Shown here: positions 1-8,036 of the stretch, piece by piece
How positions within the stretch are numbered: the stretch's first letter is position 1
Layout of the letters: every line of letters starts with the position of its first letter
NCBI RefSeq assembly: GCF_003999975.1
Contig: NZ_RJAC01000003.1
Span: 124,001-188,000 of the forward strand
DNA: 64,000 nucleotides
Origin: Actinoplanes solisilvae
GTDB taxonomy: Bacteria > Actinomycetota > Actinomycetes > Mycobacteriales > Micromonosporaceae
Direction of reading: 5' to 3'
Made by a program: the position numbers and the translations under genes
Notes under the pieces: model-generated
The model's input: the letters and a program-made list of their open reading frames with translations, nothing else
Databases searched by the model: none
What the model was told of the DNA's origin: nothing

Positions 1-2
1 GC

Positions 3-575
3 CTCTACGTGCAGCGCGGTGTCTTCGATCGGGTCGTCGAGGGAGTGGCCGCGGCGGCTCGCGCGATCAAGGTGGGCGACGGCTTCGACCCGGCCTCGAA
101 CATGGGCCCCCTGGTCTCCCGGGAGCAGTACGACAAGGTGCTGGGCTACATCCGGGGCGCGGTGCGGGACGGTGCCGTGCTGAACGCGGGAAGCGGCGAC
201 GCGCTGGGCGACCGCGGTTTCTTCGTGGCGCCGACGCTCATCACCGGCGTCACCGAGCAGATGGCGGTGCAGACCGACGAGATCTTCGGCCCGGTCGTGA
301 CCGCGATCCCGTTCGACACCGAGGACGAGGTCGTCGCCGCGGCGAACAACACGGTGTACGGGCTCGCCGCCGGTGTCTGGTCGAACAACATCGGCACGGC
401 TCACCGCGTCGGCGCCCGCCTGCGGGCCGGCACGGTGTGGCTCAACACGTGGCACGCCGACGACGTCACCCTGCCTCGTGGTGGCTTCAAGCAGTCCGGC
501 TGGGGCCGCGAGCTCGGGTCGTTTGGCCTGGACGACTACACCGAGCTCAAGACCGTCATCGCCGAGCTGCGATGA
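3..575 (+). CDS. Aldehyde dehydrogenase, C-terminal part (cut by window edge)
   Basis: The reading frame is open from the left edge, so the start and the catalytic Cys/Glu lie outside the window. The visible 190 residues carry typical ALDH C-terminal signatures: DEIFGPVV, VYGLAAGVWS, GTVWLNTWH and GGFKQSGWGRELG, closest in style to betaine-aldehyde/semialdehyde dehydrogenases. Enzymes of this family oxidise an aldehyde to an acid with NAD(P)+. Its stop overlaps the next start (ATGA), so it is translationally coupled to an aldolase and a sugar-acid kinase. This suggests a role in sugar-acid catabolism, perhaps on a semialdehyde intermediate. The substrate cannot be read from the sequence. Confidence 0.9.
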   Translation, partial: LYVQRGVFDRVVEGVAAAARAIKVGDGFDPASNMGPLVSREQYDKVLGYIRGAVRDGAVLNAGSGDALGDRGFFVAPTLITGVTEQMAVQTDEIFGPVVTAIPFDTEDEVVAAANNTVYGLAAGVWSNNIGTAHRVGARLRAGTVWLNTWHADDVTLPRGGFKQSGWGRELGSFGLDDYTELKTVIAELR

Positions 576-1195
576 GCGTCGCCGACGTCCTGAAGGGGCA
601 CCGGGTGGTGCCGGTCGTCGTCCTGGACGATCCCGGGGCCGCCGACGACCTCGGCGCCGCACTGGTCGCCGGTGGCTTGCCGGTTGCCGAGGCCACCTTC
701 CGTACGCCGCGGGCGGCGGCGGTCCTGCGGCGCCTGGCCCAGCGCGGCGACCTGGTCGTGGGGGCCGGCACGGTCCTCACGACCCAGCAGGTCGACCGGG
801 CCTACGAGGCGGGCGCCCGGTTCGTGGTCTCGCCCGGTCTGAGCGCCGAGGTCGTGCGCCGCTGTCAGGCGCTCGGCCTGCCGGTGATCCCCGGGGTCAG
901 CACCGCCTCCGAGATCATGGCGGCGCTGGACCTGGGACTGGACACCGTCAAGTTCTTCCCGGCCGAGGCGTGCGGCGGTCTGCCCACCATCAAGGCCCTG
1001 TCCGCGGCCTTCCCGCAGATCAGGTTCGTGCCGACCGGGGGCATCACGGCCCGGAGCGCGCCGGCCTACCTCGACCACCCGGCGGTCGCCGCCGTCGGGG
1101 GGAGCTGGATGGTGGCGCCCGATCTGCTGGCCGCCGGGAACTGGGACGAGGTCACCGTTCGATGCAAGACGACCGTACAGGGAAAGGTTTCATGA
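572..1195 (+). CDS. eda: 2-dehydro-3-deoxy-phosphogluconate (KDPG-type) aldolase
   Basis: Class I aldolase of 207 residues, the usual KDPG/KHG aldolase length. It cleaves 2-keto-3-deoxy-6-phosphogluconate (or a related keto acid) to pyruvate and an aldehyde. The Schiff-base lysine is K127 in DTVKFFPAE, the general-acid glutamate is E40 in PVAEATFRTP, and the phosphate-binding FVPTGGI segment is present. ATG overlaps the upstream TGA, and its own TGA overlaps the next ATG, so the three genes form one coupled operon. With the downstream kinase it gives a two-step route from 2-keto-3-deoxy sugar acids to pyruvate. A 6-phosphogalactonate substrate is equally possible. Confidence 0.9.
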   Translation: MSVADVLKGHRVVPVVVLDDPGAADDLGAALVAGGLPVAEATFRTPRAAAVLRRLAQRGDLVVGAGTVLTTQQVDRAYEAGARFVVSPGLSAEVVRRCQALGLPVIPGVSTASEIMAALDLGLDTVKFFPAEACGGLPTIKALSAAFPQIRFVPTGGITARSAPAYLDHPAVAAVGGSWMVAPDLLAAGNWDEVTVRCKTTVQGKVS

Positions 1196-2289
1196 TCGAG
1201 ATTCGTCCGGCCGCCGACTGCGAGTTCGACATCGTCGCGCTCGGCGAGGTGATGCTGCGGCTCGACCCGGGTGAGGGCCGGATCCGTACGGCCCGCCGGT
1301 TCGAGGCGTGGGAGGGCGGCGGCGAGTACAACGTCGCGCGCGGGATGCGCAAGGTCTTCGGGGTCCGGGCCGGGGTGGTGACCGCGTTCGCGGACAACGA
1401 GATCGGCCGGCTGATCGAGAACCTCATCATGCAGGGCGGGGTCGACACCTCGCTGATCCGCTGGGAGAAATACGACGGCATCGGTCGTACGGTCCGCAAT
1501 GGACTCAACTTCACCGAGCGCGGCTTCGGGGTGCGCGGCGCGGTCGGGGTGTCCGACCGGGCCAACACGGCGATCGCCAACCTGGGACCGGGCACGATCG
1601 ACTGGGACGACCTGTTCGGCCGCCGGGGTGTCCGCTGGCTCCACGCCGGCGGGATCTTCGCTGCCCTCTCCGAGAACGCGGCCGCCGTGGCCGAGGAGGC
1701 GATGGCTGCCGCGCAACGCCACGGCACGGTCGTCTCGTTCGACCTCAACTACCGGCCCAGCCTGTGGGCCGGCATCGGCGGCACGGCGGTGGCGCGGGAG
1801 GTCAACACCAGGCTGGCCCGGCACGTCGACGTGATGATCGGCAACGAGGAGGACTTCACCGCCGCACTCGGTTTCGACGTCGAGCACGTGGCCGAGGATC
1901 TGCGGGCGCTGCCGATCGACAGCTTCGCGTCCATGGTCAGCACGGTGGCCGAGACGATGCCGTGGCTCTCGGTCGTGGCGACGACATTGCGGACGGTCCA
2001 CTCGGCCAGCGACAACGACTGGCAGGCGATCGCCTGGTCACCGGAGACGGGGGTGTTGACCTCGGTGGCGCGCGAGCACCTCGCCATCTTCGACCGGGTC
2101 GGCGGCGGCGACGGGTTCGCTTCCGGTTTCGTCTACGGCCTGCTTGAGGGGGAGGAGCTTCAGACCTGTCTGGAGCTCGGTGCGGCACACGGTGCGCTGG
2201 CGATGACAACGCCGGGCGACACCTCGATGGCGACTCGGGAGGAAGTCCGGGCGCTCGCCGGTGGCGGCAACGCCCGCGTACGTCGATAG
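1192..2289 (+). CDS. PfkB-family sugar kinase, probable 2-keto-3-deoxygluconate kinase
   Basis: Ribokinase/PfkB-fold kinase of 365 residues. The N-terminal glycine-rich part (GEVMLRLDPGEGRIRTARRF ... GGGEYNVARG) is typical of KDG kinases. The C-terminal ATP/anion-hole motif is FDRVGGGDGFASGF with catalytic base D307. It is expected to phosphorylate 2-keto-3-deoxygluconate (or the galactonate analogue), feeding the adjacent aldolase. The ATG at 1192 overlaps the aldolase stop. The frame is open far upstream, but the aldolase occupies that DNA. Last gene of the operon. Confidence 0.87.
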   Translation: MIEIRPAADCEFDIVALGEVMLRLDPGEGRIRTARRFEAWEGGGEYNVARGMRKVFGVRAGVVTAFADNEIGRLIENLIMQGGVDTSLIRWEKYDGIGRTVRNGLNFTERGFGVRGAVGVSDRANTAIANLGPGTIDWDDLFGRRGVRWLHAGGIFAALSENAAAVAEEAMAAAQRHGTVVSFDLNYRPSLWAGIGGTAVAREVNTRLARHVDVMIGNEEDFTAALGFDVEHVAEDLRALPIDSFASMVSTVAETMPWLSVVATTLRTVHSASDNDWQAIAWSPETGVLTSVAREHLAIFDRVGGGDGFASGFVYGLLEGEELQTCLELGAAHGALAMTTPGDTSMATREEVRALAGGGNARVRR

Positions 2290-2352
2290 CAGCGGGAGAA
2301 CCGCCATCGGGAGCCGTCTGTTCGGATGTGATTCGCATATGAGAACACTGAA

Positions 2353-2382
2353 GAATTGCGTTCATATATATAGACGCAGTTC
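2353..2382. promoter_or_regulatory. Imperfect inverted repeat, probable operator
   Basis: Arms GAATTGCGTT and GACGCAGTTC match as an inverted repeat at 8 of 10 positions and flank an A/T-only 10-bp centre (CATATATATA apart from its first base). This is a marked AT island in very GC-rich DNA. It sits directly upstream of a possible -35 box for the secreted oxidase gene, so it looks like a regulator-binding site. The regulator is unknown. Confidence 0.5.
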
Positions 2383-2412
2383 TTGACGTTGTTGTAATAA
2401 GTGACTTACGTT
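2383..2412 (+). promoter_or_regulatory. Candidate promoter of the secreted oxidase gene
   Basis: TTGACG (2383-2388), an 18-bp spacer and TACGTT (2407-2412) resemble a housekeeping sigma-70 promoter. It directly follows the inverted repeat and lies about 60 bp before the ATG at 2473. The sequence just before that ATG (2461-2472, GAGGGATCCCTC) is a perfect palindrome that contains the Shine-Dalgarno GAGGGA. Confidence 0.4.
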
Positions 2413-2472
2413 CAGGCCCCGGGTGGCGGCTCCGTCCTCGCCGCTACCACAGCCCGACTCGAGGGATCCCTC

Positions 2473-5400
2473 ATGAAAGTGCTCTCGAAACGCCTCGCCG
2501 CCGCCTTTGTCACATTGACACTGGTTGCCGCGACCTGGGCCGTCCCCGCTCCGGCCCAGGCTGCCGTCCCCGATGGACAGCTCAACGTTCTGCTGTTCTA
2601 CAAGCCCAACTTCCACGCCTCCAACGTGCAGGCCCGGCAGGCGGTGCGTGACCTGGCCACCCAGCTCGGCACGCAGTACAACCAGCCGGTGAACATCCAG
2701 GAGACCGACGATCCCGCCGCGTTCACCACCGCGAACCTGGCCGCCAAGGACGCCGTGGTCTTCGCGCAGACCGGTGGTGTGCTGTTCAACGCGTCGCAGC
2801 GCGCGGCACTCGAGGCCTACATCCGCGGTGGCGGCGGCTACATGGGCCTGCACTACGCGGCCTGGTCGGTCGGCGAGAGCGAGCACGACGTCAACCCGTT
2901 CTACGCCCGCCTGGTCGGAGCCGTCTCCGAGGGACACCCGGAGAATCCCGGCGTCCGCCCCGGCCGCGCGTTCGTGAAGGCCACCGGCCACCCGCTCACC
3001 CAGGGCGTGCCGGCCTCGATCACCCGCAGCGACGAGTGGTACGACTGGGTCGTCAACCCGGCCCCCAACGTACGGACCCTGATCGAGGCGGACGAGTCCT
3101 CGTACGGCGGCGGCCACAACGGCACCTCGCACCCGGTCACCTGGTGCCAGACGATCGACTCCGGCCGCTCCTGGTACAGCTCGATGGGCCACGAGGGCAC
3201 CGCCTACTCCGAGTCCTACATGCTCGCCCAGATGAAGAACGGCCTCGCGTACGCCGCCGGGCTGCTGGCCGCCGACTGCTCGCCACCGACGAAGGACGGG
3301 GCCGGCGCCTGGAGCCCGGTCACGCCGTGGCCGCTGGTGCCGATCAACATGGCGTTGACCTCGGACGGCAAGGTGCAGTCGTTCGGCAGCGTCGGGGGCT
3401 GGGGCACCGACACCACGCCGTACGACTGGTCCGGCAACAGCTCGGTCACCCAGGGCGGCCAGATGGAGGTCGACATCTGGGATCCCGCGGTGGCCCGCAG
3501 CCTGGCCAACGTGACCGCCGGCATCATCCCGAACGTCACCTACACCGACCTGTTCTGCTCCATGCAGGTGCAGAACCCGCACGACCACTCCACGATGACG
3601 GTCGGTGGTGACGACGGCCTGGGCGGCAACGCCCCGAACGACGCCTCCGTCGGCGTCACCAGCTACTCGACCAACAACGGGCTACAGACCAAGGCACCCA
3701 TGAACATCCCCCGGTGGTACCCGACCGGCACCACGATGCCCAACGGCGACATCGTCGTGCAGGGCGGCAGCCTCCGCGGCGGTCCGGGCGGACCCGGTGT
3801 GCTGACCCCGGAGATCTACACCCCGCAATCGGGCTCGGGCTGGAAGATGCTCGACGGCGCCCGCAGCCCCGCGGCGTACGGTGACGGCGGTTCGGACCAC
3901 GCCGGCGCGGACGAGAACCGCTGGTGGTACCCCCGCGCGTTTGTCACGCCGGGCAGCGGCACCCTGTTCAACATCACCGGCACCCAGATGTACGAGCTCA
4001 ACCCGGCGGGCAACAGCGGCACCGGTCAGGTGGTCCTGCGCGGCACGCTGCCCAGCAACGTCGCCAACCAGGGCGCCAACGGCAACCCGGTCGGCGCGAC
4101 CTCCACCGCCACGATGTACCGGCCCGGCAAGATCTTGCAGGTCGGCGGCGGCTGGTGGGGCAACGGTGGCGGCCCGGACGGTGCGCGCGCCGGCTTCACA
4201 GTCGACATCACCGGTGGCGCGGCCAACCCGGTCATCGCGACGACCCCGCCGATGAAGCACCAGCGCCACTGGGCGACCTCGACGGTGCTTCCCGACGGCG
4301 ACGTGCTCGTGACCGGCGGCGGTCGCGAGAACAACGGCAACGGCGGATACGTCACCAACGCCGAGATCTGGGACCCGGACACCCGGGCCTGGACCGAGGT
4401 CGCCTCGCCCTACCAGCACGCCCGGCTCTACCACTCGGCGGCGCTGCTGCTGCCCGACGGCCGTGTGATGGTCGGCGGCGGCGGTACCCCCGGACCGCGC
4501 AACTACACGGACGTCGAGTACTACTCGCCCTCGTACCTGTTCAACGGCGACCAGCTCGCCCCGCGCCCGGTGATCAACACCGCGCCCGCGAAGATCGGCT
4601 ACAACGGCAGCTTCGCGATCACCGCGTCCGGCACCGTCTCCCGGGTCACGCTGGTCCGCAACGGGTCGGTGACGCACGGCTTCAACAACGACCAGAACTT
4701 CCAGGACCTGCAGTTCAGCCAGTCCGGCGGAACGGTCGACATCACCGCGCCGGTCAACGGCACGTACGCGCCCCCCGGTTCGTACATGCTGTTCGCCTGG
4801 GATGCCGCCGGCACCCCGTCGGTGGCGAAGATCGTGCAGATCGACCCCGCGGTGAAGTTGACGCAGCTGAACCCGCGGGTCGTCGACCAGTTCGAATACC
4901 CGCGCGTGCCGGTCGAGTGGCGGGCCAACGTCGCTCCGGCCACCGTCGACGTCGCCGCGGGCAACAGCCGGATGTCGCCGTGGACGGTCGCCAGCCAGGT
5001 CCAGCTGGTGCGCGGCACCGCCACCGGTCAGGGCGGCCTCGGTCTCACCGGCTACCAGCTCAGCCTGGGCACGGCGGGCAATATCAACCGCACTCTCAAC
5101 AGCCTCACCCCGGGAACCACGTACCGGGTCTCGGTGCGCTACGCCCGCGACAGCCGATCCGCCGGGTCCGGCTCGGCCACGGCCGCACTGACGGTCGGCG
5201 ACCTGAACGCCACTCTCACCGCTACGACGAGCCTGCCTTCGACGGGTGCCTACGGCACGTACTCCGGCACCTTCACGGCCGCGGCGAGTTCCGCGACGCT
5301 CACCTTGAGAGGCACCGGAACCGCCGGGATGATGGTCGACGACCTGGTGGTCGTGGGCGATGATCCGCCGGTGGCCACCGGTGTCCCGGTCCGGTACGAG

Positions 5401-6711
5401 TTCGAGGAGGGGCAGGGTACGACGGCCGCCAACACCGGCGCCGCCGGCGGGCCCGGAGCCGCCGTCCTGACCGGAACCACCGGCTGGTCCGCCAACGGGG
5501 TCATCGGCAAGGCGGTCAACCTGCCCGGTGGCAGCAACACCAACGCGGTGGACCTGCCGGACAACCTGCTGCAGAACGCGGCGAACTTCACCACCGGGTT
5601 CTGGGTGCGCCCCGACACCAAGAGCAACTGGACCGGTCTGTTCCACATCGGTGACGGGCTCGGCTCCGCCGGGAGCTACTTCCAGATCCAGATGCAGACG
5701 CAGGCGAGCGGGAGCACCGGTCTCGCCGCCACCTTCAAGGCGAAGACCGGGCCCGAGGAGCGGGTCTACGCCACTCCGGCCCAGGACGTGGTGGCCAACC
5801 AGTGGAACCATGTGGCCTTCACCCGCCAGGGTGCGGTCGGCACGCTCTACCTCAACGGTGTGGCGATCGCCAGCCGTACGAATCTGACGGTCGACATGAG
5901 CGCCATCGGCCCGACCGCCAACAACTGGCTGGGCCGCAACGGGTACGGGGACGCTCCGTTCGACGGTCTGATGGACGACGTACGGATCTTCACGTCCACG
6001 CTGAGTGCGGGAGACGTGGCCGCGATGTACGCCGAGGGTGCCCCGGTGCGGTACACCTTCGACGAGGGCCAGGGCACGGCGGCGGCGAACACCGGTACTA
6101 AGCCGGCGATCGGTGCGGCCGCCCTGCAGGGTGCGACGTCCTGGAGCACGACGGGCCGGTTCGGCAACGCGGTGAACCTGCCGGGCGGTGCCGCGGACTC
6201 GGGCAACGAGGTCCGGCTGCCGGACAACATCGAGGCCGGGCTGGACGAGCAGTTCAGCGTGTCGTTCTGGGCGCGCCCGGACACGCTCCCGAGCTGGGTG
6301 CCGCTGCTGCAGATCGGTAGCAGCACGGACACGTTCTTCCTGCTCCAGTCGGCTACGAACGGCGGCACCACCGGGTTCGGGGCCACGTTCAAGGCGCCGG
6401 GGGTGGCGGCTCAGGAGCGTCTCCTTCTCGGTGCCGGCCGCGACCTGCCGCTCAGCCAGTGGACGCATGTGGCGTTCACGATGAACGGCTCGACCGGGAG
6501 GATCTACTTCAACGGCGTCCAGCAGGCCATCCGGAGTGATTTCCCGATCAACATCGGCGACGTGGGCGTGGGCGGCAACACCGCGGCCAACTTCCTCGGT
6601 GGCACGAGCTGGGGCGACGCGAGGTTCGACGGGTCGATCGACGACTTCCGGCTGTACGGCTACGAGCTCAGCGCCGAGCAGGTAGCGCACTTGAATTCGG
6701 GTCGCCGGTGA
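2473..6711 (+). CDS. Secreted ThuA / galactose-oxidase-like / double-LamG multidomain protein
   Basis: 1412 residues. Start chosen at ATG 2473, which opens a clear Sec signal peptide (MKVLSKRLAAAFVTLTLVAA ... AQAA). Domains in order: ThuA-like (glutamine-amidotransferase fold, about 36-270); a kelch propeller plus C-terminal domain of the galactose/glyoxal oxidase family (about 300-800); a beta-sandwich linker (about 840-970); and two LamG-type domains (about 975-1190 and 1195-1410). The copper-radical residues appear intact: C362 (DLFCSM), Y416 (RWYPTG), Y653-H654 (RLYHSA) and H735 (VTHGFNND). It is therefore predicted to be an extracellular copper oxidase of carbohydrate alcohols or aldehydes, with binding modules. 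ThuA domains are usually linked to sugar metabolism. The substrate is unknown. Confidence 0.85.
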   Translation: MKVLSKRLAAAFVTLTLVAATWAVPAPAQAAVPDGQLNVLLFYKPNFHASNVQARQAVRDLATQLGTQYNQPVNIQETDDPAAFTTANLAAKDAVVFAQTGGVLFNASQRAALEAYIRGGGGYMGLHYAAWSVGESEHDVNPFYARLVGAVSEGHPENPGVRPGRAFVKATGHPLTQGVPASITRSDEWYDWVVNPAPNVRTLIEADESSYGGGHNGTSHPVTWCQTIDSGRSWYSSMGHEGTAYSESYMLAQMKNGLAYAAGLLAADCSPPTKDGAGAWSPVTPWPLVPINMALTSDGKVQSFGSVGGWGTDTTPYDWSGNSSVTQGGQMEVDIWDPAVARSLANVTAGIIPNVTYTDLFCSMQVQNPHDHSTMTVGGDDGLGGNAPNDASVGVTSYSTNNGLQTKAPMNIPRWYPTGTTMPNGDIVVQGGSLRGGPGGPGVLTPEIYTPQSGSGWKMLDGARSPAAYGDGGSDHAGADENRWWYPRAFVTPGSGTLFNITGTQMYELNPAGNSGTGQVVLRGTLPSNVANQGANGNPVGATSTATMYRPGKILQVGGGWWGNGGGPDGARAGFTVDITGGAANPVIATTPPMKHQRHWATSTVLPDGDVLVTGGGRENNGNGGYVTNAEIWDPDTRAWTEVASPYQHARLYHSAALLLPDGRVMVGGGGTPGPRNYTDVEYYSPSYLFNGDQLAPRPVINTAPAKIGYNGSFAITASGTVSRVTLVRNGSVTHGFNNDQNFQDLQFSQSGGTVDITAPVNGTYAPPGSYMLFAWDAAGTPSVAKIVQIDPAVKLTQLNPRVVDQFEYPRVPVEWRANVAPATVDVAAGNSRMSPWTVASQVQLVRGTATGQGGLGLTGYQLSLGTAGNINRTLNSLTPGTTYRVSVRYARDSRSAGSGSATAALTVGDLNATLTATTSLPSTGAYGTYSGTFTAAASSATLTLRGTGTAGMMVDDLVVVGDDPPVATGVPVRYEFEEGQGTTAANTGAAGGPGAAVLTGTTGWSANGVIGKAVNLPGGSNTNAVDLPDNLLQNAANFTTGFWVRPDTKSNWTGLFHIGDGLGSAGSYFQIQMQTQASGSTGLAATFKAKTGPEERVYATPAQDVVANQWNHVAFTRQGAVGTLYLNGVAIASRTNLTVDMSAIGPTANNWLGRNGYGDAPFDGLMDDVRIFTSTLSAGDVAAMYAEGAPVRYTFDEGQGTAAANTGTKPAIGAAALQGATSWSTTGRFGNAVNLPGGAADSGNEVRLPDNIEAGLDEQFSVSFWARPDTLPSWVPLLQIGSSTDTFFLLQSATNGGTTGFGATFKAPGVAAQERLLLGAGRDLPLSQWTHVAFTMNGSTGRIYFNGVQQAIRSDFPINIGDVGVGGNTAANFLGGTSWGDARFDGSIDDFRLYGYELSAEQVAHLNSGRR

Positions 6712-6733
6712 ACACGCCGTCCTGACCTCGGAT

Positions 6734-6769
6734 GGCTGCCTGCCGGCTCACCTCGACCGGCAGGCAGCC
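6734..6769 (+). terminator. Strong hairpin terminator after the oxidase gene
   Basis: A perfect 13-bp stem (GGCTGCCTGCCGG at 6734-6746 with CCGGCAGGCAGCC at 6757-6769) and a 10-nt loop, 22 bp after the stop codon. There is no T-tract, as is common in actinomycetes. Confidence 0.75.
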
Positions 6770-6831
6770 GCCGCCCGTACGTTCTTCGGCCGGCCGGATC
6801 GAGTCGCACGGGCGCGATTGGCCAGGGCGGG

Positions 6832-6871
6832 TTGTCCACAATCGGCCCTCGGTCTTGGCGCCTGTGGATAA
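6832..6871. promoter_or_regulatory. Pair of DnaA boxes in an intergenic region
   Basis: TTGTCCACA at 6832-6840 matches the actinomycete DnaA-box preference. TGTGGATAA at 6863-6871 is the reverse complement of TTATCCACA, the classical box. They face each other 22 bp apart in the 415-bp gene-free stretch 6712-7126. Apart from these boxes, the terminator and a weak 46-codon ORF at 6911, I see nothing in that stretch. No dnaA, dnaN or AT-rich unwinding element is near, so an origin is unlikely; DnaA titration or regulation is more plausible. Confidence 0.5.
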
Positions 6872-7126
6872 GTCGGGAGCCCGAGCCTTCGGCTGGTGCA
6901 TCTTTGCCGCATGAACGATGCGGGCGCGGTACGGGCATATCTGGCCCGGATCAAAAGGTTGATCGCCGAGTGCGGGTGGGCCGGACGACGAGGGGGCTGG
7001 CCGCCAAATTCCCGTATGGCACAGCAACTGTTCGGGGAGCCATGGTGGTGACCCGCTCTGGACCTTGGGTATAGATCGCCACTACTCTCGTTGCAGCTTG
7101 CGTCGGCATGGTGACAGGGAGCGTTC

Positions 7127-7801
7127 ATGGGGCGTAGTGCCGGAAAGTCCAGTCGTCCCGTGGCCCGTCCCGTGGCGCCTCGACATCGGCTTGTCACCGT
7201 GCTTCTGGCCGTGGGACTCCTCGCGGGGGTCGCCGTTGTCGCTGGGCTCATCGGGTATGCGGCCGGGCGGCCCAGCGAGACGGACACCATGGTCGCGGAG
7301 CTGGAGAGAGCCGAGGTGGCCCGGGACGTGCAACAGGTCGCCGACTTGACCACCATGGCGCGCGAGATCCGGGATCAGATCACGCCGATGGTCGCCGCCA
7401 TGACTCCCGAAGCCGCGGCCGGGCAGAAGCCCGACGCCGCGCAGGTCGGCCGATGGCAGCAGGACATGGGGCGGATCGAAGCCAAGTTCGACGATCCACC
7501 GTCCGGCACCACCGCCACCAATGTGGCCCGCGGGGGTCTGCGGAACGCTGTGCAGCTCGTGCGCCTGTCCGTGGACGCCTACGCCGCGGGGCTCGGCGCG
7601 CCGGCCGGGCAACAGCACCAGTGGCTGGCCATGGCAGAACGCCAAGGTGTGCTGGCCGTGACGGCATGGTCGGTCGCGGCTACCCAGCTCGATCAGATCA
7701 ACATCGATGCCGGGCACGGCCACCAGCACGTCCACCTCGAGCTCGGTCAACACGAGGGCGGCTTCACCGCGGACCACGAATCCGAAGGACCCGGGAAGTA
7801 G
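7127..7801 (+). CDS. Membrane-anchored secreted protein with His-rich tail, unknown function
   Basis: 224 residues. After a basic N-terminus (residues 1-24), one transmembrane segment (about 25-48, VTVLLAVGLLAGVAVVAGLI) anchors a helical extracytoplasmic domain. That domain contains a MAREIRDQITPMVAAMTPEA-like stretch. The C-terminal part has the cluster GHGHQHVHLELGQHE (about 196-210), which could bind a metal. The general layout resembles small DUF305/DUF4142-like helical exported proteins, but I do not recognise a family with confidence. It lies alone between a terminator-bounded gene and a convergent gene. Confidence 0.65.
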   Translation: MGRSAGKSSRPVARPVAPRHRLVTVLLAVGLLAGVAVVAGLIGYAAGRPSETDTMVAELERAEVARDVQQVADLTTMAREIRDQITPMVAAMTPEAAAGQKPDAAQVGRWQQDMGRIEAKFDDPPSGTTATNVARGGLRNAVQLVRLSVDAYAAGLGAPAGQQHQWLAMAERQGVLAVTAWSVAATQLDQINIDAGHGHQHVHLELGQHEGGFTADHESEGPGK

Positions 7802-7904
7802 CCACGGCGAGCCAAAGGCGAGGATCTGAACCGCGTGACGTGCGTGCGCTGTCATGACGGTATGAGATTCGACGTCACTACGAAGGCCTCGCCGGAGCAG
7901 ATTC

Positions 7905-7946
7905 CCCGATCAACATCGGCGACGTGGGCGTGGGCGGCAACACCGC
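7905..7946 (+). repeat. 42-bp exact copy of part of the upstream LamG coding sequence
   Basis: Positions 7905-7946 are identical, base for base, to 6543-6584, which encodes part of the second LamG domain (PINIGDVGVGGNTA) of the secreted oxidase. The copy is in the same orientation, between two convergent genes, and has no ORF context of its own. The homology stops abruptly at both ends. Confidence 0.85.
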
Positions 7947-8004
7947 ACACCGCCGTCCGCCTGGTCCGGTTGGTGCGCGCCTGCCTCAACGGCCAGGGCC
8001 CGGG

Positions 8005-8033
8005 GCGGTGCTCCGGCGGGGCCGGAGCACCGC
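8005..8033 (-). terminator. Hairpin terminator of the DUF4153/DUF4173-type gene
   Basis: Perfect 12-bp stem (GCGGTGCTCCGG at 8005-8016 with CCGGAGCACCGC at 8022-8033) and a 5-nt loop, starting 3 bp beyond the stop codon of the minus-strand gene. No T-tract. Confidence 0.7.
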
Positions 8034-8036
8034 TGC

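Noticed and set aside
3682..6690. Long minus-strand open frame (about 1000 codons) opposite the secreted oxidase gene
   Set aside because: Composition is Arg/Gly/Val-rich with no domain and it mirrors the codon pattern of the real gene; typical antisense frame in high-GC DNA.
6832..6871. Replication origin at the DnaA boxes
   Set aside because: Only two boxes, no AT-rich unwinding element and no dnaA/dnaN/gyrase genes nearby.
6911..7051. 46-codon ORF MNDAGAVRAYLARIKRLIAE... after the DnaA boxes
   Set aside because: No Shine-Dalgarno and no family match; reported only as a weak possibility in the DnaA-box entry.
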